Source: Acidobacteriaceae bacterium (GTDB lineage: Bacteria > Acidobacteriota > Terriglobia > Terriglobales > Acidobacteriaceae). Taken from it: DNA of 41,512 nucleotides. Below, piece by piece: positions 6,934-15,519 of this stretch; position 1 is the first letter of the stretch, and each line of letters begins with the position of its first letter. Location: the NCBI GenBank assembly GCA_030041435.1, contig JASHNW010000129.1:1-41512 (forward strand), in the 5' to 3' direction. Both the position numbers and the translations under genes were made by a program. Under the pieces are notes generated by a model. That model did not search any database. It was not told the DNA's origin and saw nothing but the letters and a program-made list of their open reading frames with translations.

Positions 6934-7479
6934 ATGGAACCCTCGGAAGCCCAGGAACTGGAAGAACAACACGAACACGCGGCCGGCAATCCGAGTCTGC
7001 GGCCGGTGAGCTTCACCATCAGCGTGCTGGCGGTGCTGGTGGCCGTTGTGACGGTGCTGGGGCACCGCACGCACACCGAGGCGGTGCTGGACCAGGCGCG
7101 CGCCAGCGACCAGTGGAACTTCTATCAGGCGCACAAAATCCGGCAGTATGACACGCAACTGACGGCGGATTTGCTGGCCGCGATGCCGGTGCGCGACCCG
7201 GGGGACGCGAAAAAGGTTCTGGACGGCTACAAAAGCCACATGGAGAAGTGGAACCAGGACCTGACCGACAGCGAAAAGGCGGCGCGCGAGATGGAAAGCG
7301 AGGTCCGCAACGCGGAGAAGCGAGCCAACCGCTTCGACCTGGGCGAGGCGCTGCTGGATATCGGGCTGGTGATCACGTCTATCACGCTGCTGACGCGGCA
7401 GCGAAGCTACTGGTACATGGGGATGGTGTTTGGGCTGGCGGGGATCATTGCGGCCGCGCTGGGGTTTGTGGTGCGGTGA
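6934..7479 (+). CDS. DUF4337-like membrane protein
   Basis: A 181-residue protein matching the pattern of DUF4337. A short acidic N-terminus leads to one transmembrane helix (about 26-43), then a long charged, probably coiled-coil region containing QASDQWNFYQ-like residues (here ARASDQWNFYQAHKIRQ) and many Lys/Glu, and two closely spaced C-terminal transmembrane helices (about 138-155 and 160-180). The function is unknown. It is the last gene of the run starting at 5643 and converges with the TonB receptor across a bidirectional terminator. Confidence 0.8.
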   Translation: MEPSEAQELEEQHEHAAGNPSLRPVSFTISVLAVLVAVVTVLGHRTHTEAVLDQARASDQWNFYQAHKIRQYDTQLTADLLAAMPVRDPGDAKKVLDGYKSHMEKWNQDLTDSEKAAREMESEVRNAEKRANRFDLGEALLDIGLVITSITLLTRQRSYWYMGMVFGLAGIIAAALGFVVR

Positions 7480-7494
7480 GGCTCAAGGGGAACG

Positions 7495-7529
7495 CGGCGG
7501 GCGCGGCGAGCGGCCCGCCGGTTCTTTTA
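7495..7529. terminator. Bidirectional rho-independent terminator
   Basis: CGGCGGGC (7495-7502) and GCCCGCCG (7513-7520) form a perfect 8-bp stem with a 10-base loop, followed by GTTCTTTTA on the plus strand. It lies in the 68-base gap between two convergent genes. It should stop the DUF4337 operon, and possibly the receptor transcript arriving from the other side. Confidence 0.7.
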
Positions 7530-7547
7530 GGCTGCGGGGATGTGGCT

Positions 7548-10500
7548 TCAGAACATATATTTCAGCGACAGCTCCGTGATGCGGTTGTAGCCTGCCGGCG
7601 AGTAGGCGGTGCGGGTGTCCTGCGTGCCCCACGTGTAATTCGACGGCAGTCCAAGGATGGTGTTGTTGGTGGTGAATGTATGCCCGTTGTCCGGCGTGTC
7701 GTATTTCAGCGTCACGTCGTTTGCGGTGCTGAATCCCCACAGCGGATGGTTGAGGAAGTTGAAGGCGGAGGCGCGGAACTCGACCCTCTGCTGCTCGGTA
7801 ATGTTGAAGTCCTTATAGACGGTCAGGTCGGAGTCCTCGTAACTGGGGCCGCTGAGGTAAGGGGATACCTGGCGGACGCCCTGGTGGCCGATGGTGGGCG
7901 CGTTGAAACAGGCGAGGTTCGCCAGCTGGTGAGCGGCGAGCCCGCTTCTGGGGTTGCAGGTAGCGATGGGCAGGATCTCCTGCGCAGGAGTTCCGAACCA
8001 GGAGTTTGAGGTGAGGTATTCGCCCTTCGCCGTGTCGTAGATGGTGAGGCCGAGGTTCTGCGCGTCTTCTGCCTGCAGGTTGCCTCCGGACTGCCACGTG
8101 GTGATGCCGGAGATGGTCCAGCCGTTGACCGCGCCACCCAGCAGCTTCATTCCTCCGCTGTCGGGGTGGATGAAATTGCCGAGGCTGTAGGCGTAGGAGG
8201 TGTTGAGCACCTGCGGGCGGTCGATGTTGAGGATGCCGTAGTTGCCGTGCACTTGGAAGGCGTCGACGGTGCTGTTGACGATGCCCAGCGACTTCGACCA
8301 GGTGTAGTTGAGGTTGAAGGTCAGGTGTCCGGCCTGCTTGAGCCAGGCCACCTGCAGGCCGTTGTAATTCGAGTAGCCGACGTGCTCGCCGACATTGATG
8401 GAGTTGGTGCCGTAACCGGCGTAGTAGGGATAGTAATCGACGATGTTATAGGAAGAGGTGTTGTCGGGATCGGCGGGGGCCGGAGCGCCGGTGACGGGAT
8501 CGGGCTGGAAGAGGCCGCCGAGGGGAACCTTGTTGACGTTGGTGAAGCCGGAGCCTCCGATACCTGCGCCGCCGCTCTGCCCGCCCATCAAAAGATGGTG
8601 GGTGCTGTTGCCGACGTAAGCCGCTTCGAGGAGAGAATTCCACGGTAGCTGACGGTCGACGGTGAGGTTCCAGGCATAGGTGGTGGGGATCTGGTAGTCG
8701 TTGGGGTCGGCCGCATAGGCACTGCTGGGCAGAGCGCCCAGCTTGGCTCCGGCGCCGGTTTGGCCGAGCGAGCTGATTTCCTTCAGCGTGATCGCCTCGC
8801 CGGTGGGTGAGTTATAGTTCGCCACTTCGAGGGCGGTCGTCAGCGGGCCGGCGTAGTCGTTGTACTGGTCGTTCCACACATACTCGCCCCATCCGCCGCG
8901 GACCACATTCTTCGCGTCGCCGGTCACGTCCCAGGCAAAACCGAAGCGGGGAGAGGTATAGGCGATACGGGTGGGGGATCCGCTGTTGGGAATGCCGGGG
9001 TCGATTCCGTGCCAGTAGATGCCCGGGTAGGCCTTGCCGGAAGCGAGGTCGGAGTCATAGCGCCCGGGCAGCCACACGGCCAGGCCGACGCCGTTGCGAT
9101 CGTACCAGCGCCCGAGGTGATCCCAGCGGAGACCCAGGTTGGCGGTGAAGCGGGGACGCACCTGCCAGCTATCCATCACGTAAGCCGAGGTGGTGCGGTA
9201 GGCCATGTTGTCGTAGGGCTGCGAGTTCGCCTGGGTGAACCCGCTGCCGTTCGCGCCCTGATTGGCGACGCCCATCACCAGGTTGGCGACAGGGTTGTCC
9301 GAGCCGATTTTCACAGCCGGATTCGCTTCATCCGGATAGAGGCCGCTGTCGAAATACAGGCTGCCATTGGGGTAGTCGTAGGTTCCCTGGAAGTTGCCCA
9401 CCAGCTCAGTGAACGCACCGAACTTGAGGGTATGGGAGCGCCAGACCTTCGTGACATTATCGGAGAACGAAGGCGTGGCCTTCCTGAGGGGATAGGAACC
9501 GCTCGGCTCCCACAGGTCCGGCTGCGACATATCCGGAAAGGTCTGCGCGCCCGCGCTGTTGATGGAGGGGGCGACCCGGCTGATGGCGTTGTAGACGGTG
9601 CTGTAGGGGTAATCGATGGTGGATTTGTACGCGGCCTGCAGGCCGGTGGGACTGTACGGGCTGGTCACCCAACCCCATGCGGCGACGAATTCATTCGTCA
9701 GCGTAGGGCTGAAGGTATGAACAAGGTTGCCGGTGAGGACACGCGAGGTGGTTGGATTGGATATGTCGCCGCCCGGGTATAATACGGCATAACTCGGGTT
9801 GTAGTAGATGTGGGCCAGCTGGACGGAGCTGTTATTGCCGGTCTGATAAGTAACGAACGCGCGGGTGTTGTCGCTCAGGTTGTAATCGACACGGGCGCGC
9901 CACACATAGCCGTTCTGCTGCGTGCTGATGGGGAGGTAATAGTTATATCCGCCGGGCGTGGTGGCCGGGTTGATATTCGCGGTTGGGAAGAGCTTCATCA
10001 GGGCGGCCGCTCCGGGGTCCAGATACTGTCCGGGAATGGACCCGCCGGTAATGGCGGTGCCGTCGGGCGCGACCGAGCCGCTCAGGTCGTTGCACCAGTT
10101 GGTTGCGGTCGAGCTGAATCCATTGGGACAGAGGGCTGCATTGCCTGCGCCGGAGGGGGTAAAGTTGCCGCTCTCCATGCCTGCGCTGGGGATGTAGGAC
10201 TCCAGCGGCGTCGCGGCGGGCAGGGTCTGGTGGTAATACTCGTATCCGGCCCAGAACAGCAGCTTCTTGTTCTGGTTGAAGCTGGTATGCGGAACCAGAA
10301 TGGGTCCGCCGATGTTGCCGCCGGGATAGTAGTAGGCGCCGGGCTGGCGCGGCGAGCCGCTGTAGTTATTCAGCCACGTGTTGGAATTGAGCACCTCGTT
10401 GCGCGCGTAGAAATAAGCCTCGCCGTGAAAATTCGCCGACCCGCTCTTGCTGATCGCGTTCACAATCACGGGACCGTTGGGGGTGTCGGCTCCGAAGTTC

Positions 10501-11285
10501 GAGCTCTGCACCTTCACTTCCTGGGTCATGTCCGGGTTCACCACCGCGATCGACCAGCAGTTGCAGCCCGGGTCGATGATGTTGGCGCCGTCCAGCATGT
10601 ACGAGGTTCCGCCGCGGTAGGGCGCGCCGTTGGGGGAGAGACCCACCCCGATGGTGCTGCCGGTGGAGGAACTTGCCGAGAAATCGAACTGAACGCCGTT
10701 GCCCACGCCGTTGGGCACGGTGGTGACTCCGGGAAGGATCTTCAGCAGCTCGGAGATATTGCGGCTTTCCAGCGAGAGACGCTGGATATCCTTCGAGCTC
10801 AGGATGGCGGAGCGCTCGCCGGTATCGACAGGCAGCGTGTTCGCGGGGTTGGCCGTGACCTGGACGGTCTGGCTGCCGGCTCCAACAGCAAGGCGAATGT
10901 CGTGGACCTCGCGAATATCGCCGGGGTTCATGGGAATGTCTGTTTGCGTCCAGGATTTGAATCCGCTCGCGGACACGGTTACGGTATAGGCGCCCGGAGC
11001 GACGGCAGCGAACGTGAATCGGCCGGAGCCGTCGCTGACGGTGTTGACCCTGACCTGGGTCGTCTGATTGAGCAGCGCCACCGAGGCGTTGGGGATGACG
11101 GCACCGCTTGCATCGGTGACCGTTCCCGACAGACTGCCGGTGACAATCTGGGCGAAGCAGGGGACGGCGAGCGCGAGAGCGGCGAGCAGACAAGCGGCGC
11201 CGAGGAGACCAGCAAAGGCACGCAGGGAGCGAGGTCTCGAGCAGAACCGCGAAGCCACTGGGCTCGCGGATTCCTGATGCAACAT
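7548..11285 (-). CDS. Oar-like TonB-dependent outer-membrane receptor with carboxypeptidase-regulatory domain
   Basis: A 1245-residue outer-membrane protein. A signal peptide (about 1-45, ending CFA) is followed by a carboxypeptidase-regulatory-like beta-sandwich (about 48-135: GSLSGTVTDASGAVIP, SDGSGRFTF, PGAYTVTVSASGF), a plug domain (about 150-260, with SRNISELLKILPGV and later NGPVIVNAISKSG) and a long beta-barrel ending in LSLKYMF, whose terminal Phe is the usual barrel-assembly signal. The combination and length match the Oar/acidobacterial receptors thought to import large ligands such as oligosaccharides or peptides. The start ATG 11285 has an excellent ribosome site (GGAGG, 6 bases upstream). 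It stands alone, with no SusD-like partner adjacent. The substrate cannot be read from the sequence. Confidence 0.95.
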   Translation of the reverse strand: MLHQESASPVASRFCSRPRSLRAFAGLLGAACLLAALALAVPCFAQIVTGSLSGTVTDASGAVIPNASVALLNQTTQVRVNTVSDGSGRFTFAAVAPGAYTVTVSASGFKSWTQTDIPMNPGDIREVHDIRLAVGAGSQTVQVTANPANTLPVDTGERSAILSSKDIQRLSLESRNISELLKILPGVTTVPNGVGNGVQFDFSASSSTGSTIGVGLSPNGAPYRGGTSYMLDGANIIDPGCNCWSIAVVNPDMTQEVKVQSSNFGADTPNGPVIVNAISKSGSANFHGEAYFYARNEVLNSNTWLNNYSGSPRQPGAYYYPGGNIGGPILVPHTSFNQNKKLLFWAGYEYYHQTLPAATPLESYIPSAGMESGNFTPSGAGNAALCPNGFSSTATNWCNDLSGSVAPDGTAITGGSIPGQYLDPGAAALMKLFPTANINPATTPGGYNYYLPISTQQNGYVWRARVDYNLSDNTRAFVTYQTGNNSSVQLAHIYYNPSYAVLYPGGDISNPTTSRVLTGNLVHTFSPTLTNEFVAAWGWVTSPYSPTGLQAAYKSTIDYPYSTVYNAISRVAPSINSAGAQTFPDMSQPDLWEPSGSYPLRKATPSFSDNVTKVWRSHTLKFGAFTELVGNFQGTYDYPNGSLYFDSGLYPDEANPAVKIGSDNPVANLVMGVANQGANGSGFTQANSQPYDNMAYRTTSAYVMDSWQVRPRFTANLGLRWDHLGRWYDRNGVGLAVWLPGRYDSDLASGKAYPGIYWHGIDPGIPNSGSPTRIAYTSPRFGFAWDVTGDAKNVVRGGWGEYVWNDQYNDYAGPLTTALEVANYNSPTGEAITLKEISSLGQTGAGAKLGALPSSAYAADPNDYQIPTTYAWNLTVDRQLPWNSLLEAAYVGNSTHHLLMGGQSGGAGIGGSGFTNVNKVPLGGLFQPDPVTGAPAPADPDNTSSYNIVDYYPYYAGYGTNSINVGEHVGYSNYNGLQVAWLKQAGHLTFNLNYTWSKSLGIVNSTVDAFQVHGNYGILNIDRPQVLNTSYAYSLGNFIHPDSGGMKLLGGAVNGWTISGITTWQSGGNLQAEDAQNLGLTIYDTAKGEYLTSNSWFGTPAQEILPIATCNPRSGLAAHQLANLACFNAPTIGHQGVRQVSPYLSGPSYEDSDLTVYKDFNITEQQRVEFRASAFNFLNHPLWGFSTANDVTLKYDTPDNGHTFTTNNTILGLPSNYTWGTQDTRTAYSPAGYNRITELSLKYMF

Positions 11286-11840
11286 TTATAACCTCCAGGA
11301 TATTAGTGCAGACGTTAATCTATGGCGCGCAGACCGGAAATATCCGGGCAGACGGCACCCGAAGCGCTGCGTGGAGCAGACGCGGCGAGGCGACAAATTC
11401 GTGGTTGTGAGGAGCCCGGAAAGAGGTACAGGAAGTAGTGCTTTTTGCCTTAATTAATCGATTTATCCGACTATTCGGTATACGCCCTGGATGTAACCGC
11501 TGTCAAACGGCGGCAAGACGGGGACGATGCACGGCTGCAGGGGAGCAGGGAAGATTAAGAAGGGCGGGATTTTGGGTGGGAGCGGGGAAGCGAGCGGGAA
11601 GTGAAAACACAGTCCCGGCAGGTTATTAATTAAATGATTAGCCGGGCGAATCGGCATTTCTGCGCCGGCAAAGATCGCGGGCGCCGGCGCGCAACGCGGA
11701 TTTTGCCGGTGAGCCGGGGCTATGATGGCTGGCGGGACACAGCGCGTGGGCTGGGGCGGGATCGAGACCGGAGAACCGGTCAACCTTGCAGACAGACGAG
11801 GGAGCGCACCGACGTTGCGGTGTGGTGGAAAGGGGAGACG
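11286..11840. other. Divergent intergenic region between receptor and MBL-fold gene
   Basis: This stretch of 555 bases lies between two divergent starts. The part near 11440-11480 and 11620-11640 is AT-rich (TTAATTAA words) and is the likeliest promoter zone. A 63-codon plus-strand frame at 11438-11629 has an early AGGAAG, but its composition is not protein-like and I do not call it. I see no RNA gene or clear operator. Confidence 0.5.
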
Positions 11841-12914
11841 ATGGCGTTGGGTCAGAATGCAAAGAACAGGGCGATGCTGCGGCGGTTGCTGGCAGTGGCC
11901 GCGAGCCTGGGGCTGGCGGCGGGGCTGACTGCGGGCGCGCAGGCACAGGCTTCGCACGGGCAACTGCACATCTATTTCATCGATGTGGAGGGCGGGCAGT
12001 CGACGCTGTTTGTGACGCCGGAGAAGCAGTCGCTGCTGATCGACACGGGATGGCCGGGGAACGGCGGACGGGACGCGGACCGCATCGTGGCAGCGGCGAA
12101 GAAGGCGGGCATTACGAAGATCGACTACGTGCTGCTGACGCACTATCACGTGGACCACACGGGCGGCGTGCCGCAACTGGTGGAGAGGTTTCCGGTAGGG
12201 ACGTTCATCGATCACGGCCCGCTGCGCGAGCCGAACGACAAGCCGACGGCCGATGCTTACGCGGCCTACCAGCAGGTGCTGGCTACCGGCAAATACGGCC
12301 ACATCACGGCGAAGGTGGGCGAGATTCTGCCCATCGCCGGGATGAAGATCGAGGTGCTGACGGCGGACGGGAACATGATCGATCGGCCGCTTGCGGGGGG
12401 CGGGGAAGCGAACCAGTACTGCAAGGCTTCCCAGGTGCGTCCGACAGACCAGACGGAAAACTCGCGCTCTGTGGGCGTGAAGATGTGGTTCGGGAAGACG
12501 CGCATCCTGGACCTGGGCGACCTGACCTGGGACAAGGAGATGCAGCTGGAGTGTCCGGCAAACCGGATTGGGCGCGTGGACCTGCTGGTGGTGTCGCACC
12601 ACGGGTGGTATCAGAGCTCGAGCCCGGCGCTGGTGGACGCGATCGAGCCGCGCGTGGCGGTGATGGACAACGGGGAGAAAAAGGGCGGATCGAAGCCGAC
12701 GGTGGAGACGATCAGGGCGATACCGGGGCTCAAGGCCGAATATCAGCTGCACTATTCCGACGAAGCGGGCGCGGATAATCCGCCGAGTGCGTTCCTGGCG
12801 AATCTCGAGGGCCCGGACACGGGAAATGACATCGAAGTGACGGCGAACGAGAGCGGAAACATCTCCGTGACCAACGGGCGCACCGGCGCGACGACCGACT
12901 ACGCGGCTCGCTGA
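11841..12914 (+). CDS. Secreted metallo-beta-lactamase-fold hydrolase (ComEC C-domain-like)
   Basis: A 357-residue exported metallo-hydrolase. A signal peptide (about 1-35, ending AQAQA) is followed by an MBL domain: the LHIYFIDVEGGQSTLF strand, LLIDTGW, the metal motif THYHVDH (H101, H103, D105, H106), an Asp in LDLGDL and a late His pair in VVSHHGWYQS. This pattern is close to the nuclease-like C-terminal domain of ComEC and related stand-alone proteins. A phosphodiesterase role (nucleic acid or small phosphoester) in the periplasm is plausible but unproven. Start ATG 11841 has GGGGAGACG upstream. It is single, divergent from the TonB receptor. Confidence 0.88.
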   Translation: MALGQNAKNRAMLRRLLAVAASLGLAAGLTAGAQAQASHGQLHIYFIDVEGGQSTLFVTPEKQSLLIDTGWPGNGGRDADRIVAAAKKAGITKIDYVLLTHYHVDHTGGVPQLVERFPVGTFIDHGPLREPNDKPTADAYAAYQQVLATGKYGHITAKVGEILPIAGMKIEVLTADGNMIDRPLAGGGEANQYCKASQVRPTDQTENSRSVGVKMWFGKTRILDLGDLTWDKEMQLECPANRIGRVDLLVVSHHGWYQSSSPALVDAIEPRVAVMDNGEKKGGSKPTVETIRAIPGLKAEYQLHYSDEAGADNPPSAFLANLEGPDTGNDIEVTANESGNISVTNGRTGATTDYAAR

Positions 12915-13258
12915 GGGGCGGCAAAATTTCCGTTTGCGGCGCTGACGATTTGCCACGACGGCGGGCAAACGCCTGCTCGCCGATGTGAAGCGCCGGTAAA
13001 AAGCCGCGACCGGCGCGGCGCGCGGCATCGCGCCTTCGAGGCGGATGACGTCACGGCATCCTGTGACGCATGGCGAAGCGTCCAGCGCGGGCAACTTGGC
13101 AGAGGGAACGCACCTTCTCAGGCAAAAGTACCCAGGAGATGTGCCGTGCGCGATGGCTTGTATAAGTTGACTTTGCGCCAGGCAGACGGAATAATGACGC
13201 AACCGTCTAATGCAAAAAGAGCAGGGCACCCTCCTTCTGTTGTTTGTCGGTGCGACAC
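12915..13258. other. Intergenic leader before the phosphoesterase gene
   Basis: These 344 bases have no convincing open frame. The left part contains GC-rich inverted words (GCCGCG and CGCGGC near 13003-13020) without a T tract. The right part holds the candidate structured RNA at 13052-13148 and then about 110 bases of likely leader before the ATG at 13259. Confidence 0.5.
13052..13148 (+). ncRNA. Candidate cis-regulatory RNA with glycine-riboswitch-like 3' core
   Basis: CACGGCA (13052-13058) pairs perfectly with TGCCGTG (13142-13148), and TCCTG (13059-13063) pairs with CAGGA (13133-13137), giving a 12-bp closing helix with a 4-base bulge. Inside are a hairpin (GACGC 13065-13069 with GCGTC 13078-13082) and, just before the closing strand, TCTCAGGCAAAAG, which is identical to the conserved 3' core of glycine riboswitches. 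A GCGAAG word and GGGCAA are present but separated by extra bases, and the 5' GAGAG partner is not evident. It may be a diverged aptamer or another RNA. It precedes the phosphoesterase gene by 110 bases. Confidence 0.35.
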
Positions 13259-14581
13259 ATGATGCGTTTTACCGGATATTCATTTTCGGGGCGGGGATTA
13301 ACAGTCTGCATTTATGCCGTAGTTATTTGCTGCGTATGTATCCTGCCCTGGGGCTGTGCCTCGACGCCGGGCACCGTCAACTCGACGGCGAAGATCCAGC
13401 ACGTCGTCGTGATCATGCAGGAAAACCGGTCCTTCGACAATTTGTTTAACGGGTTTCCGGGCGCGGACACCGTGTCCAGCGGCGACAGCGCCGGCACAAC
13501 CGTTGCGCTGAAGGCTGTTCCGCTGGAACATGGGACCGATCCGCCGCACAGCCACACCGACTGGTGGGCGGACTGGGACGGCGGGAAGATGGACGGTTTC
13601 GCCCATTACAACCCGTATTTCACTTATCCTTACCCAAACTATCAATATGCGTACGTTCCGCAGAGCGAAACGGTCCCCATCTGGACGCTGGCGGAGCGTT
13701 ACACGCTGGGCGACCGGATGTTTGAGTCGAACTCGGGACCGAGTTTTGTGGCGCACCAGTACATGATTGCGGGCCAGTCCGGCGACACCGACGAGAACCC
13801 GAACGATGCCCAGACAGATGGGTGGGGCTGCGATGCGCCGGCGGCGACGCGAGTGCATCTGATCGGGCCGAACGGGACGGATCTGCCGGGAATTTTTCCC
13901 TGCCTGGATTACGAGACGATGGCGGACCTGCTGGACGGGAACGGCGTCACCTGGCGGTACTATGCGCCGATGGCGGGAGACCGGGGGTACATCTGGTCGG
14001 CGTACGACGCCATCCGGCACATCCGCTACGGGCCGGACTGGACCAAAGATGTGATCACGCCCAATACGCAGGTGCTCACCGACATCCAGGCCGGCACGCT
14101 GGCCCAGGTGACGTGGGTGGTTCCGGACTACAACTATTCGGATCATCCAGGCCCGAACGCAACGGCCGAGGGGCCCGACTGGGTGGCGGATGTGGTGAAT
14201 ACCATCGGCGCGAGCAAGTTCTGGAATTCGACCGTCATCCTGATCGCGTGGGACGACTGGGGCGGATGGTACGACCATGTGAATCCGCCGCAGGTGGACA
14301 AGATGGGCCTGGGGTTTCGCGTGCCGCTGATTGTGGTTTCGCCCTATGCGAAGCACGGGTACATCTCGCACCAGCAGCACGAGTTCGGCAGCTTCCTGCG
14401 CTTCACGGAAGAAGTGTTCAATTTGTCCAGCCTGGGGGCGCGGGATGCGATGTCCGACGATCTCTCGGACTGCTTCGACTTCACGCAGACGCCGCAGCCC
14501 TACGTGCAGATTCCCGTGGTTTTCACGCCGGATTATTTCCTGCATGAGAAGCCGTCGGATCTGCCGCCGGACGACGATTAA
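13259..14581 (+). CDS. Phosphoesterase family protein (phospholipase C/acid phosphatase AcpA-like)
   Basis: A 440-residue exported enzyme of the phosphoesterase family that includes bacterial phospholipases C and AcpA. The N-terminus is a hydrophobic export signal (about 13-30) with a Cys at 33 that could be lipidated, although the residues before it (LPWG) fit the lipobox poorly. The hallmark QENRSFDN (54-61) supplies metal/nucleophile residues. Later come NSGPSF, the WDDWGGWYDHV block and a C-terminal-half HEFGSFLRF segment, all in the family order. It probably hydrolyses phosphodiesters or phosphomonoesters outside the cytoplasm. ATG 13259 is taken as start (ATG 13262 is equally possible), and the ribosome site is weak. 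A possible structured RNA lies upstream. Confidence 0.88.
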   Translation: MMRFTGYSFSGRGLTVCIYAVVICCVCILPWGCASTPGTVNSTAKIQHVVVIMQENRSFDNLFNGFPGADTVSSGDSAGTTVALKAVPLEHGTDPPHSHTDWWADWDGGKMDGFAHYNPYFTYPYPNYQYAYVPQSETVPIWTLAERYTLGDRMFESNSGPSFVAHQYMIAGQSGDTDENPNDAQTDGWGCDAPAATRVHLIGPNGTDLPGIFPCLDYETMADLLDGNGVTWRYYAPMAGDRGYIWSAYDAIRHIRYGPDWTKDVITPNTQVLTDIQAGTLAQVTWVVPDYNYSDHPGPNATAEGPDWVADVVNTIGASKFWNSTVILIAWDDWGGWYDHVNPPQVDKMGLGFRVPLIVVSPYAKHGYISHQQHEFGSFLRFTEEVFNLSSLGARDAMSDDLSDCFDFTQTPQPYVQIPVVFTPDYFLHEKPSDLPPDDD

Positions 14582-14664
14582 GCCGGACCGGGCGACGGCA
14601 GGAACGGGCGCACACTTTGTCAGCATGCGGCGGCGGAGCGCCGTGGGCGCAGGCTCAGGAAAAA

Positions 14665-15348
14665 ATGAAGTCAGTCAATCTGTTGGTGTGGTCCGCCGGA
14701 GTGGTGCTGCAGATCGTGCTGCTCGTGGTGTTGCTGGTGGGCGGCCCTGCGCGCCGGTTTCCGCTGTTCACGACGCTGATCGCGTTCTACGTGGTGCGGG
14801 GCATCGCTCTCGACGGCCTGTTCGGGCATCTGACGCGGGCCGGATACGCAAACCTGTACGACGCCCTGTCGCTGGCTGACGTGGGCCTGCAGATTCTGGT
14901 GGCCGCGGAGATTGCGATCTGCGTCCTGGGCGGGCGGGGTGCATGGACCTGGCGGCGGGGCGTTGAGTTGGGGGGCATGTGCATGGGAGCGGTTGCAGCC
15001 GCGGCCGCGATCAGCGCGGCCCTGCCATCGCGCGGGCCGGCGCCGCTGGACCGGGCCTCGGCGTTTGCCTCGCTGCTGCTGCTGCTGGCCGGTGTGTGGG
15101 GCGTGAGCGCGGGGGCTGGAGGGGCGGTGCGGCGGATTGGCGCCGGCTTCGCCGCCTATGGCGGGGTCGCGGTGCTGGCCGCCGTGGAACGCAACTACGC
15201 GGCGCTCCATCGCAACCGGGCGGCGTATGCGGCAGGCGAGTACGCGCAGGCGGGAATCTATATGGCGGTGGTTCTGTTCTGGATCGTGGCGCTGTGGGAC
15301 GGCAAAGCCAAAGCCACGAGAGCGCGCATGGCGCCTGCAAAAGCCTGA
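14665..15348 (+). CDS. Hypothetical multi-pass membrane protein
   Basis: A 227-residue very hydrophobic protein with about six transmembrane segments (roughly 5-24, 33-50, 68-88, 97-117, 128-150 and 192-212), joined by short Arg-rich loops. I do not recognise a family with confidence. The start ATG 14665 is chosen because AGGA lies 5 bases upstream and the first helix begins at once; longer frames add an implausible Gly/Ala stretch. It follows the phosphoesterase by 83 bases on the same strand and may be cotranscribed. No catalytic motif is visible. Confidence 0.7.
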   Translation: MKSVNLLVWSAGVVLQIVLLVVLLVGGPARRFPLFTTLIAFYVVRGIALDGLFGHLTRAGYANLYDALSLADVGLQILVAAEIAICVLGGRGAWTWRRGVELGGMCMGAVAAAAAISAALPSRGPAPLDRASAFASLLLLLAGVWGVSAGAGGAVRRIGAGFAAYGGVAVLAAVERNYAALHRNRAAYAAGEYAQAGIYMAVVLFWIVALWDGKAKATRARMAPAKA

Positions 15349-15519
15349 GCGCGGTGCCGGAGCCTGGCTTGTTTCTGCAACTGGCAGCAGGATTGCATCA
15401 TCGAAGCGACCAACGGCAAGAAGCCGGGATAGCCGGCGGTCCTGTCCTGCGTTCGCCATGGGGTGGCGGCGGGCGTCTGATATTCTCTGCGCAGAGTCCT
15501 TTGTTTTCCGAGGGAAACA

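Noticed and set aside
9810-11291. 493-codon plus-strand frame opposite the TonB receptor
   Set aside because: Gly/Val/Arg-rich shadow of a gene with clear domains and an excellent ribosome site on the other strand.
11438-11629. 63-codon frame in the receptor/MBL divergent region
   Set aside because: Arg/Gly-rich composition and poor spacing of the AGGAAG to the GTG; no resemblance to a family.
12990-13040. GC-rich inverted words as a terminator after the MBL-fold gene
   Set aside because: The stem is short and no T tract follows.
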